Positions 1-8,070 of a DNA stretch of 64,000 nucleotides are shown piece after piece (within the stretch, counting starts at the first letter, position 1; each line of letters starts with the position of its first letter). The DNA is taken from positions 372,001 to 436,000 of the forward strand of contig JAHBXF010000001.1 of the NCBI GenBank assembly GCA_019636615.1, in the 5' to 3' direction. A program made the translations under genes and the position numbers. The DNA is from Phycisphaeraceae bacterium (GTDB lineage: Bacteria > Planctomycetota > Phycisphaerae > Phycisphaerales > UBA1924). Under the pieces are notes generated by a model. It was given only the letters and a program-made list of their open reading frames with translations, had not been told where the DNA came from and did no database searches.

Positions 1-400
1 AGTGCCAATGGATCGTGCCGGTCGGAACAAGCAGGCTGTCCCCGGCATGCAGCCTTACGGGCTCTTTCCCTTCTTCTTGAAAAACCGCCGTGCCTTCCAG
101 AATATGGAAGGTCACCGCGGCTGGATGGTAGTGCCGAGGATTGATCCCGCCCGGTGCATATTCGACGTGATAGACAGCGACCTCCTGGTTTTTCGTATCG
201 GGCACTGCCGTCTTCAACAGGGGCGTATGAGGAATCACGCCTTTTTTTTCCTGGCTGGCAACCGGTTGTGCCGCGGGGGCCGTGGCCGGCGGGGTCTGCT
301 GGGTGGCTTTTTTTTCTTGGCTGTCAGCTTGTCCCTGCACCATGAATAGCACTCCTACTGTCGTGAAGACGATCAGCCCGACGAGCGATGTTTTGACCAT
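1..400 (-). CDS. Exported cupin-domain protein, 3' end beyond the window
   Basis: A minus-strand frame opens with ATG at 400 and stays open to base 1, giving 133 codons. AGGAGA lies about 9 bases upstream of the ATG and fixes the start. The first ~24 residues are a hydrophobic export signal ending near VQGQADS. A Pro/Ala/Gln-rich linker follows, in which the tetrapeptide QEKK occurs twice, each time encoded with a long A run. A cupin barrel then begins: motif 1 has the HxH pair (PRHYH) but lacks the usual metal-ligand Glu, and motif 2 reads GDSLLVPTG followed by IHWH. Function is unknown; small exported cupins of this kind may bind metal or small ligands. The gene is visibly less GC-rich than the rest of the window, and this fits recent acquisition. 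Confidence 0.85.
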   Translation of the reverse strand, partial: MVKTSLVGLIVFTTVGVLFMVQGQADSQEKKATQQTPPATAPAAQPVASQEKKGVIPHTPLLKTAVPDTKNQEVAVYHVEYAPGGINPRHYHPAAVTFHILEGTAVFQEEGKEPVRLHAGDSLLVPTGTIHWH

Positions 401-450
401 GACATTTCTCCTAAGTAATGAGGGATCTGATCGCGGTGACTCTGAACTCG

Positions 451-479
451 ACTGTACCACGACGTCCAGAGAGAGTCAA
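451..479 (-). promoter_or_regulatory. Sigma-70 type promoter of the cupin gene
   Basis: Read on the minus strand, TTGACT (479-474) and TACAGT (456-451) are separated by exactly 17 bases. This predicts a transcript start near 444 and a leader of about 44 bases carrying the AGGAGA ribosome site. It is the only clear -35/-10 pair I found; most other genes here show only a -10-like hexamer next to the start codon. The rest of 401-574 holds nothing I recognise. Confidence 0.65.
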
Positions 480-574
480 GAACAAGAGGGCGAGTCGAGC
501 GAAATACTGGTGGCAGTTCGGAGAGAAGGCAACAGGTCTGCAGAGAGTCCTCGCAGCAGGGCAGCCCTATTTGG

Positions 575-3010
575 TTACAGCAAAGACGGCGATCCGCTGA
601 ACCACTCGGCGAGCTGCAGGTCTTCTCGCTCCTTGCCCGCTTGGCGACGACGAATGGTCAGCTCCGCATAGCCCGTGCCGACGCGAGGGAACTGCTCAGT
701 GATGCCCTCGGGCGCAAGGTGCGTGATGATGTCGACGAACGGGCGACCCGTGCCGATGGGCGGCAACTGGCGGGGATCGCCGATGAAGATCAAGCGATGC
801 ACGCCCTTGAGGGCCTGCAAGAGCGCGGCGAGCATCTCCTCCGTGAGCATCGACGCCTCGTCGATGATGACAGTTCGCGGGCAGTCCTGCGGCGGCTTGT
901 CGGAGAGTCGGTAGCGGCCCGTCGTTCCCTCGTATCGGTCCGGGCTGAGGAACTGGGCGATGGTGTAGCCCTTGAGCTTGAGGGACTTGGTTGACTGCTC
1001 CATGCGCACGCGAGCCTTGCCGGTCGGCGCCAAGAGCAGGATGTCTCCGGCAGCGACGTCGGGGTGGCCACACAGAACGGACAGCAGCGTCGTCTTGCCG
1101 GTTCCCGCGGGGCCGATCAGGACCGAGATTCGTGATTCTGCCAACTCCTTCAGCGCGGCAGTCTTCTCCTCGCGCGCCCGCTCTTCAAGTTCATCCGGCT
1201 TTCCCGCTCCTTTCGTCGCGAGGTGGGCGTCGAGGAGCTTGCGCCAATCCGCCACCACCTCTAGGCGTTTGCCCGCCGCACGCTTGGTGATGGATGAGCG
1301 GATAACGGCCCCCATCTCTGCGAGCCGCCCGAGCTGCAGGGCCGGCGCGCCGGTCGCCAGCGGAACCTCCGACACGGCATCGCCGAACGCTGTCTTGGCA
1401 ACCGCCATGAGGTCCGCATCGATCGAACAGGGGGGCTCGAGAGTCAGGTCACGTACACGGAGCACGACCTGGTCCTGAGGGAGCAGCGAGTTCCCGCTGC
1501 TGGCGGCCTCCTCCAGCACAGATACCGTCAAGGCGCGGACACGCCTCGCGTCGGTGCCCGCGTCGAGTGCAGAGGGTTCGGGCAATGGGTGTATGTTGCG
1601 CACGATCTCGTCGGGGAACACGCCGCGATCGACTGTCCAAATACTCATAGGGTCGTCGCTGAGTCTGGTCAGTTCGTAGAGCAGATAGGGGTTCGACAGG
1701 ATGTCGGTGTCGGTGCTAGTGATGCCCGCCTCCGCTCGTTCCTCTTGAACGTAGAGGAGCGTGGCCTGGTCGAGCGTGATCTCGAATCGGCTGATGAGGC
1801 ACAGCAGAGCGCGTCGCTCCGCCGGCAACTTGGCCCACTTCGCAGCCAACGTCTTGCCAATCTTCTCGGCGAGCGGCGCGGGCAGAAGCTTCTTGGGATC
1901 GGCGAACGCCCGATCGACCAGCGGCCACGGGTCAGCGTTGTCTCCAACCTTCTCGGCGATGGCCCGGGCGACGAAATTGCCCTGTTCGATGCCGAATGCC
2001 GAGAGCGCGGCGCCGAGGCCGGGACACGGCCCGCGAGCCTTCCACAGCTCGCCGAGCCGGTCATCGATCCACTGCAGGCACTGATCCCACTTGCCCGGCA
2101 GGTGCGCTTTCACCTTTCGCAGCGAGTCCGCACAGGCAAGAAGACCCGCGATCGCGGCGTCGTGGGTCACGAGCTGCGATGCATGGGAGAACTCCAAGAG
2201 TCGGTCCTCGGGCGAGAACGCCGCGATGGTTGCCGGGTCGAACTCGGGGTCGGCCGCTGCCTTTTCGAGGGCCGCGTGGTAAGGAAGGATGAATCCGTCC
2301 TTGAAGTCGGGCCGGATTGAGTGCTGGACCAACCGTTCCCAGAGTACGGACCTGAGCTTGCCGTTGAGGTCCTTCGTGTTGTATTCGTATTCGACGCAGG
2401 GCCCGACGTGAAGCACCCGACCGACGCCGATGATGATTCGGCGGCCCGCGGTATCCTCGACGAACGGCACGTGCTTGGCGTAGAAGAACACCAACGACTC
2501 ATTGGGCTTGATATGGGCGCAAAAGCAGTCTGACAGAGCCTTTTGGTTGTCACGGTGCTGCAGCCACTGAGTCTTGAACCCAAGGTCAGGCTCACGATCG
2601 GGCAAAACGTCGAGTGCATGCTCCGCCGCCAGTTGTTCCGCCGACTCGGCCAGCATCCACGAGAAGGGCACGGCCGGGGCTGAGTATGGCGGATGTCGGA
2701 GCGGGGTCGGCACGAAGTGCGAGTGTTTCCCGTCCTCTTTCCAGCTATACGGATGAACCTTCGACTGGACCAGTTCGAACGGGGCCATGAATGTCGCCCG
2801 CTCCCCGACGCAGCATGGCCAGTGCTCGCGAGGCAGAACGTTCAGCGACTTCGTCGCGACAGCTGCTTCCGCTTCGTCATTTCGTGATAACCCGATGCCC
2901 TTCAGTCGAAGGCACGCGCCGTTGAGCGCCGGCTTCGCGCACACACGTCCGTCCCATGCGGTGTCGTGCCAAGGAACGCGAATCGAGATGTGCCGAAGCG
3001 GGTAATCCAT
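575..3010 (-). CDS. RecD-like superfamily 1 DNA helicase, truncated at the C-terminus
   Basis: The 811-residue product has a long N-terminal region without recognisable motifs, then a superfamily 1 helicase core. Walker A GPAGTGKTT is at about residues 633-641, the motif II box DEAS at about 717-720, and motif III GDPRQLPP at about 744-751. The protein stops about 55 residues later, just after LAEWFSG, so the whole second RecA-like domain (motifs IV-VI) that helicases of this type need is missing. GGAGC precedes the ATG at 3010. The intact part has the GC content of the window, while sequence beyond the break (below about 590) does not, so the 3' half was probably lost in a recombination event or an assembly join. 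It is unlikely to work as a helicase alone. Confidence 0.75.
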   Translation of the reverse strand: MDYPLRHISIRVPWHDTAWDGRVCAKPALNGACLRLKGIGLSRNDEAEAAVATKSLNVLPREHWPCCVGERATFMAPFELVQSKVHPYSWKEDGKHSHFVPTPLRHPPYSAPAVPFSWMLAESAEQLAAEHALDVLPDREPDLGFKTQWLQHRDNQKALSDCFCAHIKPNESLVFFYAKHVPFVEDTAGRRIIIGVGRVLHVGPCVEYEYNTKDLNGKLRSVLWERLVQHSIRPDFKDGFILPYHAALEKAAADPEFDPATIAAFSPEDRLLEFSHASQLVTHDAAIAGLLACADSLRKVKAHLPGKWDQCLQWIDDRLGELWKARGPCPGLGAALSAFGIEQGNFVARAIAEKVGDNADPWPLVDRAFADPKKLLPAPLAEKIGKTLAAKWAKLPAERRALLCLISRFEITLDQATLLYVQEERAEAGITSTDTDILSNPYLLYELTRLSDDPMSIWTVDRGVFPDEIVRNIHPLPEPSALDAGTDARRVRALTVSVLEEAASSGNSLLPQDQVVLRVRDLTLEPPCSIDADLMAVAKTAFGDAVSEVPLATGAPALQLGRLAEMGAVIRSSITKRAAGKRLEVVADWRKLLDAHLATKGAGKPDELEERAREEKTAALKELAESRISVLIGPAGTGKTTLLSVLCGHPDVAAGDILLLAPTGKARVRMEQSTKSLKLKGYTIAQFLSPDRYEGTTGRYRLSDKPPQDCPRTVIIDEASMLTEEMLAALLQALKGVHRLIFIGDPRQLPPIGTGRPFVDIITHLAPEGITEQFPRVGTGYAELTIRRRQAGKEREDLQLAEWFSGSPSLL

Positions 3011-3183
3011 CGCGTGCTCCGCTCACGCAGCGGGTCGACCTGCCCGACCCGAATGTCCGCGTTTGCCAAACGGTTGACGCGATGATAACCTACGGGTCAG
3101 TGGGTTGCAACCCGGGCCCGGCAGAACTGTCGGTTCTGGCCCGTGGTGCGTCGGTCTCCACGATTTGCATGGAGGACAAGGTG

Positions 3184-3342
3184 ATGTCGAAGTCCAAGGG
3201 ATTCAAGATCGGGCGCGACGATGACACTGGCCGTCTGAAGTCGGTCGCCCAAGCAAAAGCCGATCCTAAGAACTCATCGGTCGAAATCATGCCGAAGAAG
3301 GGGCACGGAGATACCGGCCGCTACGACAACAAGAAGAAGTAG
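3184..3342 (+). CDS. Small basic hydrophilic protein of unknown function (52 aa)
   Basis: The frame is open further upstream, but GGAGG at 3171-3175 sits eight bases before the ATG at 3184 and selects a 52-residue product. It is rich in Lys, Asp and Gly, with no membrane segment, and ends in a lysine cluster (DNKKK). I do not recognise a family. It lies divergently from the truncated helicase and convergent with the HTH gene of the recombinase module, so it probably belongs to the same accessory region. A role in nucleic acid binding would be a guess from composition only. Confidence 0.55.
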   Translation: MSKSKGFKIGRDDDTGRLKSVAQAKADPKNSSVEIMPKKGHGDTGRYDNKKK

Positions 3343-3352
3343 CCCGGCGGCC

Positions 3353-3739
3353 TCATTGCACTTTGGCCCAATTCCGACGCTGCTCACGCCAACACGGCAA
3401 GCCGGCGATCGGCCTCAACATGCGCTCGTGGATGGGATCGCGGCCAGACTCGACGGGCGGTAGGAACAGGATCTGCTCCTGGATGTCCGGCGCGAGATGC
3501 AGCAGGTTCATGATCTGCGTCATCCGGGGCTGCGTGACCTGGCATAGATGGGCCAGTTCGGATTGGTCGGCCACAACTCCGCGCCGAAGGAGATCGTCGT
3601 ACCTGATCGCCAATGCCATCAAGCGGGCGACGCGGGGAACCCTGCTGGTCGGCTTGGGCAGTTCAGCCTCCGGGCCAACCACCAGGCGCTTGCGGCGGGA
3701 TTTCACGGCGAAGTGGATGGTTCTGACGACGGTTGTCAC
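3353..3739 (-). CDS. Small HTH (ParB/KorB-like) protein of the recombinase module
   Basis: A 128-residue protein starts at GTG 3739, overlapping the recombinase stop as GTGA; TGGAGGAA immediately upstream is a strong ribosome site. Residues about 50-95 form a helix-turn-helix region: DQSELAHLCQVTQPRMTQI resembles the ParB/KorB DNA-binding fold (ADLAR.TGVSQ.RVSQI type). Longer readings upstream on this frame are shadows of the recombinase gene. Translational coupling to the recombinase suggests it helps control or direct the recombinase, but that is inference from position. Confidence 0.7.
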   Translation of the reverse strand: MTTVVRTIHFAVKSRRKRLVVGPEAELPKPTSRVPRVARLMALAIRYDDLLRRGVVADQSELAHLCQVTQPRMTQIMNLLHLAPDIQEQILFLPPVESGRDPIHERMLRPIAGLPCWREQRRNWAKVQ

Positions 3740-5334
3740 GCGGCTTCCTCCAGATTCCGGCGGCACAGGGCGGCGATCCCGGTCGCCCGAAACGTGACGG
3801 CGACGCTCGCGTTCGCCGGGTCGTATTCGATCTTCGAGAGCAGCAGCTTCAGGACTCGCGCCTGCTCGCGCGGGGACAATTGACACCACACACCGTCGAA
3901 CTCGTTGAGTGCCTTGCGGGCGTCATCGCGGGTGATGGAAGTGCTTTTGATCGTGCTGAGCCTTGTCTCCACCGCGCCGAGTCGCGAACGGGCACCGGTG
4001 ATCTGCTCGTGCAGGTTGGCCAGGCGGGCGGTTGTTGTCGCACCGCCATCCTTGTCTGCGACGAGTTCCCGGAGCTCGCGGTCCATCCGGGCCAGCGCGT
4101 TCAGTATGGACCCTCGCTCGGCCTTCAGGGCCGATTGCTCCGCGTCCACATCGACCTTGGCCTCCGCAAGAATGCGATCCAACAGCCCGCGGTCGTCTCC
4201 CAACGCACGGATCTCGTCGATGACGAGATTCTCGATCTCCAGCCCGGGCAGCGTCGCCGCCGCGCAGGTGCGGGCACCGTTCTTGATCGCGTTCAGGCAC
4301 CGGTAGTAGCGGTAGTACCGTCCCTTCTTGCCGTAAAACGTGTGGATCATGGCGCAGTCGCAGTGCTTGCATCGAAGCAGTCCGCGGAGGAGCGCGCCGT
4401 ACTTGTTGCGGGCCTCGGCACCGCCGGTTCGGCCGTTCTCTGCCAACTGCTGGCGCACGCGCTCGAAGAGACCGGGATCGACAATCGCCTCATGCTCTCC
4501 GTCGTAGGTCTGGCCCTTGTGGACGATCTTGCCCGTGAGGATCGGGTTCGTCAGCAGGACGTGGAGGGTGCCGGTGTCGAACGGGCGACCGCCCCTCTTC
4601 TCGCCCTTGCGAGTCAGCCGTCGCTTGTTGGTCCACTCGCGGTGCCTCAGAACGGTCACAGCGCGCTGGAGCGATCCCGCGTCCAGGTAGATCTGGAAGA
4701 TCTCCCGGACCCGCGCTGCCTCCCTGGGGTTGACGACCAGGCGGGGGCTGCCGCCTGAGCGGTCGACGTCGTACCCGAGGACGGGCACGCCGCCCGCCCA
4801 CTTGCCACGCCGCTTCTGGGCCGCGATCTTGTCGCGGATGCGTTCCCCGATGATCTCACGCTCGAACTGAGCGAACGAGAGCAGGATGTTGAGCGTCAAC
4901 CTGCCCATCGAGCTGGTCGTGTTGAACTGCTGCGTTACGGAGACGAACGACACGCCCTTGCGATCGAACGCCTCCATGATCCGCGCGAAATCCATCAGAG
5001 ACCGGCTGAGCCGGTCGACCTTGTAGACCACGACGCAGTCGATTGTGCCCGCCTCGATGTCCCTGAGCAGGCGTTCCAGCGACGGTCGCTCCATGCTGCC
5101 GCCGGAGAATCCGCCGTCGTCGTACCGGTTTGGAAGGCAGACCCAGCCCTCGTTGCGCTGGCTGGCGATGTACGCCTCGCCGGCTTCCCTCTGTGCGTCG
5201 AGGGAGTTGAACTCCTGTTCCAGACCTTCCTCGCTGCTCTTTCGCGTATAGATGGCGCACCGAACGGGCGCGGCGATTCCGGTTCCTTGGGTTCGGTCGG
5301 CGGGTGTGCTGGATGACCGGGGGCGCTTGCTCAT
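3736..5334 (-). CDS. Large serine recombinase (resolvase/invertase family)
   Basis: The 532-residue protein has the N-terminal catalytic domain of serine recombinases. Catalytic Ser33 lies in YTRKS, followed by the arginine-containing YKVDRLSRS motif and a long FEREIIGERI helix. A recombinase domain follows at about 190-290 (VPVLGY start, TGTLHVLLTNPILTGK), then a zinc ribbon (CKHC and a distal Cys pair) and a C-terminal coiled coil. It breaks and rejoins DNA at specific sites to integrate or excise an element. It overlaps the upstream DUF2924 gene by ATGA and the downstream HTH gene by GTGA, so the three form one operon. No matching attachment sites could be identified in the window. Confidence 0.9.
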   Translation of the reverse strand: MSKRPRSSSTPADRTQGTGIAAPVRCAIYTRKSSEEGLEQEFNSLDAQREAGEAYIASQRNEGWVCLPNRYDDGGFSGGSMERPSLERLLRDIEAGTIDCVVVYKVDRLSRSLMDFARIMEAFDRKGVSFVSVTQQFNTTSSMGRLTLNILLSFAQFEREIIGERIRDKIAAQKRRGKWAGGVPVLGYDVDRSGGSPRLVVNPREAARVREIFQIYLDAGSLQRAVTVLRHREWTNKRRLTRKGEKRGGRPFDTGTLHVLLTNPILTGKIVHKGQTYDGEHEAIVDPGLFERVRQQLAENGRTGGAEARNKYGALLRGLLRCKHCDCAMIHTFYGKKGRYYRYYRCLNAIKNGARTCAAATLPGLEIENLVIDEIRALGDDRGLLDRILAEAKVDVDAEQSALKAERGSILNALARMDRELRELVADKDGGATTTARLANLHEQITGARSRLGAVETRLSTIKSTSITRDDARKALNEFDGVWCQLSPREQARVLKLLLSKIEYDPANASVAVTFRATGIAALCRRNLEEAA

Positions 5335-5837
5335 CGGCCACCCCGCAGTCCGAAGAAGCGGTACCCGTTGATGTGCTGGCCTGTCACCTTCTTGGCAACC
5401 ACCGACAGCGTGCGGTACCGCTCGCCCTCGAACTCGAATCCTTCACCGTCGGCAAGCACCGACACCCGGATGGTGCGACCCTTGTACTGGCGCACGATCG
5501 CAGAGCCGGGGGGCGGCAGCCGTGGGTCACGGCGGTCCTTTGGGTCAAGCGACCTGATCCGACTGCGGATCTCGCCTGGCTGGGGAGGCGTGACCAGCAT
5601 CCGTGGAGCCATCGTGCGAATCTCCGCGTCGTCGGCCAGTTCGGCGGCGCGACGCCTCGCTCGTTCAGTCAAGTCGCCCTCCGCTTTGGCCTGGATACGC
5701 CACGCGATCTTGCGGATCAGGTACGCCCGATGCCGCGTGCGGCAGGCGTGCCCGTGAAGTTCCTCGTAGCGGTCCACGAGGTCACCCGTGCTCATCCGCT
5801 GAAGCTCGTCGAGTTGTCGCTGTATCGCGTCGGACAT
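5331..5837 (-). CDS. DUF2924 family protein
   Basis: A 168-residue protein with GAGGAG a few bases upstream of ATG 5837. The N-terminal half is helical (DELQRMSTGDLVDRYEELHG, HRAYLIRKIAWRIQ). The C-terminal half contains GSAIVRQYKGRTIRV and SVVAKKVTGQHINGYRFFGL, the conserved core of DUF2924. Proteins of this family are regularly encoded directly upstream of a large serine recombinase, as here, and are presumed to assist it or to bind the element's ends; the molecular role is unknown. The stop overlaps the recombinase ATG. Confidence 0.85.
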   Translation of the reverse strand: MSDAIQRQLDELQRMSTGDLVDRYEELHGHACRTRHRAYLIRKIAWRIQAKAEGDLTERARRRAAELADDAEIRTMAPRMLVTPPQPGEIRSRIRSLDPKDRRDPRLPPPGSAIVRQYKGRTIRVSVLADGEGFEFEGERYRTLSVVAKKVTGQHINGYRFFGLRGGR

Positions 5838-5867
5838 GTGGACTCCTCATCGCATCGGCCCGGAGCC

Positions 5868-6077
5868 CTAACCCCGGGGCCGCGCGGAGACACTGAGGTC
5901 CGCATGCTGCGAGAGTTCAAGTCCACCGGCCGGAGATTCCGCCGGCTCGCTGATGTCCCGGGTGGAACGCGAACGATCCGCATGGACCGCTCGCACCAGC
6001 CCGCGGGCCAGAATGCTCGCCACTTCGGCGTCGCGCTCAGCAGGCGTCATCGTCTCGGGATCTTGGCTTCGCATCAT
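5868..6077 (-). CDS. Small protein heading the recombinase module (69 aa)
   Basis: The frame is open far upstream, but GGAG precedes the ATG pair at 6077/6074, giving 69 residues. The motif MTPAERDAEVASILARGLVR is the typical start of the short proteins encoded before DUF2924-recombinase pairs. The C-terminal half is polar and probably disordered. It ends 30 bases before the DUF2924 gene and is likely co-transcribed. Function unknown. Confidence 0.7.
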   Translation of the reverse strand: MMRSQDPETMTPAERDAEVASILARGLVRAVHADRSRSTRDISEPAESPAGGLELSQHADLSVSARPRG

Positions 6078-6414
6078 GCGGGCTCCCGCGTGGTGGCGCG
6101 TCGTGCGCCTCGGTAGGCGTTCCCTATGCGGCGGAGGCGCGACATGCCCGCGGCGTGAACACGCGGGGCTGATCCGAACACCGCTGCGCACGCATCGCAA
6201 GCATGGAAGCCAGCATCGCGCACGCCCACGCGAGCGCGAAGTCCCGTTAACCCCGGCACCGGTGGACGAGAGACGCGGAGAGACTTTGGGCCAAAATCGC
6301 GTCCGTGGGGCCAGGAGGGGGAGGGGCCGGTTATGGCCGTGGCTCGGGAGAGAGACCCGGCTTGCGTCTGCCGCCTCCGGCCAGACCTTCGGAACGTGGG
6401 CCAAAACGCGAAAA
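6078..6414. other. Gene-free stretch between the recombinase module and the tRNA-fMet terminators
   Basis: About 340 bases with no frame of convincing length or codon use. It must carry the promoter of the minus-strand recombinase operon, but I see no clear -35/-10 pair. No copy of the tRNA-fMet 3' end was found here or in the rest of 1-6485, so there is no visible attachment-site duplication. Confidence 0.5.
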
Positions 6415-6438
6415 CGCCGCCGAGGTCTCTCGGCGGCG
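6415..6438 (-). terminator. Rho-independent terminator, distal of two after tRNA-fMet
   Basis: CGCCGCCGAG and CTCGGCGGCG pair around a four-base loop. On the minus strand the hairpin is followed by TTTT and a second T run. It lies downstream of the first hairpin at 6455-6480, giving a tandem terminator for the tRNA transcript. Confidence 0.75.
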
Positions 6439-6454
6439 TTCCCTGAAAACCAAA

Positions 6455-6480
6455 GGGCCGGCTGCTTTCGCAACCGGCCC
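6455..6480 (-). terminator. Rho-independent terminator directly after tRNA-fMet
   Basis: GGGCCGGTTGC and GCAGCCGGCCC (minus strand) pair around a GAAA-type loop, followed by TTTGGTTTTC. It begins six bases after the tRNA 3' end. Confidence 0.7.
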
Positions 6481-6485
6481 GGCAA

Positions 6486-6559
<74 letters not shown>

Positions 6560-6596
6560 ATCAGGGCCAAAACGATAGGCTCTTCCCCGCGCGGCG

Positions 6597-7949
6597 TCAA
6601 GGCGGCGGGAACCCCCCCACCACCTCCACACCCTCGAATACCAGTTCTCCCTGCCACGCTTCCAACACCTCCACCCCCTTCTGGGCCGGTTCCGGGCTGC
6701 TCCGCAGCACGATGTCAACCACGCCGGGACGCATGCCGGGCACTTTGGAGTGAATCCCGTTCCAGAGCGAGCCCCCAAAGGCGCGGCCTGTCATCTCGCC
6801 GACGCGCCACTCCCGCACCGAACCATCCTCCTGCCCTTGCCTGGCGAAGATCTCGAACGAACACCCCATCGGCGCGTTCTCCAGCACGACCATGCCGTTG
6901 AGCCAGAGGTCGCCAGCAAAGACTTCCAGTTTCATGTCGCGCACACTCATTGCGCCGCGGATCGCCGGGGCGAGCGTTTCGTCGGGCCGCATCGCCACCG
7001 ACAGAACGCCGCGCGGCAGCACCCACACAACCGCCACCGCCCGGGCATCCACAAACCCAACCGCCTCTGCACTCGTTCCATCGTCGATCGAAAGTTTCAC
7101 CCGAGCGCGCAGCGTGACAGGGTGCGATCCTTCCTCGAACTCGACAGGAATCAGCACGGGCCACGCGCTCCTTGATACCGCGCCTACCCGCGAGATCAAC
7201 TTGCCCGAACTGCGCCACACCCGCCCATCATCCGCCACGGCCTGCACATCGTCAATGACAATGCGGATGCCGCGCGTTGAGCCCACCCGCAGCGGCCCCA
7301 TGGCGATATTCACCGGCAGCGGCTTCATCGCCTCGATCCGCGCTCGCCATTCGAGAGTTGGAGTCCCGGCGTTCTCAACATACCGCCGCGCCTGCTCGGG
7401 CGTGACCAGCCCTTGCGCGTCGATCATCTCGAAGAGGTCGCCCACCCCAGGCCGCCACGCAAAGCCGGGCGACGCCTGCAACCCAAGCACACGCTCCGCG
7501 GCCGCGCTCGCCGCGCTTCCGGACAGGTCCCCATCTTTCACACGCCGGGCAAGTTCCGGCGCGGCAAGGTCGGGCATGCTGCCCATCGCGGCGCGCAGTG
7601 CAAACCCGGGCCAGTACCTCGCCCCCGCGGGCGACACCACCCAGCCAGAGACAGCCACCACCGTGATGACCAAAGGCCCGATGAGCAGCAAGACACCCAT
7701 CACGAGCAGCACCCACCGCCGCGCTCTCTGCACGTGCCGCACGGCCCGGGGTGCCGTCAGCAGCGAGCCGCACTCGGGGCAGACCGCCTTGTCGCCGCTG
7801 AGGGGCCACAGCCCCGAAAGATCAAACGCGCACCTCGCGCACGCGGGCAGGTGTGAAACCCGGCGCCCGCGCACCCCCGCCCAGACCAACAGCATGCCCA
7901 CCAGCGTGAGCAACGCCACAAGCACGATGGCCGCGATGGGCACGCCCAT
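6597..7949 (-). CDS. Membrane protein with N-terminal zinc ribbon, unknown function
   Basis: A 450-residue protein. ATG 7949 is chosen because TATGAT ends eight bases before it; an in-frame GTG at 7955 is possible. A membrane helix (about 5-26) is followed by a zinc ribbon with Cys37, Cys40, Cys57 and Cys60 (CARCAFDLSGL ... CPEC), a form common in planctomycete membrane proteins. A second membrane segment lies at about 78-105. The remaining ~340 residues are a soluble, beta-rich region without recognised motifs, probably outside the cytoplasm. No partner gene is evident: it follows a terminator and precedes tRNA-fMet. Confidence 0.75.
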   Translation of the reverse strand: MGVPIAAIVLVALLTLVGMLLVWAGVRGRRVSHLPACARCAFDLSGLWPLSGDKAVCPECGSLLTAPRAVRHVQRARRWVLLVMGVLLLIGPLVITVVAVSGWVVSPAGARYWPGFALRAAMGSMPDLAAPELARRVKDGDLSGSAASAAAERVLGLQASPGFAWRPGVGDLFEMIDAQGLVTPEQARRYVENAGTPTLEWRARIEAMKPLPVNIAMGPLRVGSTRGIRIVIDDVQAVADDGRVWRSSGKLISRVGAVSRSAWPVLIPVEFEEGSHPVTLRARVKLSIDDGTSAEAVGFVDARAVAVVWVLPRGVLSVAMRPDETLAPAIRGAMSVRDMKLEVFAGDLWLNGMVVLENAPMGCSFEIFARQGQEDGSVREWRVGEMTGRAFGGSLWNGIHSKVPGMRPGVVDIVLRSSPEPAQKGVEVLEAWQGELVFEGVEVVGGFPPP

Positions 7950-7997
7950 GCGCACCCATCATACCCCGGGGCAACGAGTGCGACGCGACGAAACACA

Positions 7998-8022
7998 ACG
8001 ACCGGGCATCGGGCCCGGTCGT
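7998..8022 (-). terminator. Probable terminator after the ClpP-like gene
   Basis: ACGACCGGGC and GCCCGGTCGT form a perfect ten-base stem with a five-base loop. On the minus strand it is followed by TGTGTTTCG, a poor but usable U tract. It lies about 50 bases downstream of the stop at 8071. Confidence 0.6.
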
Positions 8023-8070
8023 GTGGGGTTCAAACATGATTGATCGATCGACCGGCCAGGGGCCGGCGGC

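Noticed and set aside
2-349. Plus-strand frame at the left edge
   Set aside because: Antisense to the cupin gene, which has a promoter, ribosome site, signal peptide and cupin motifs.
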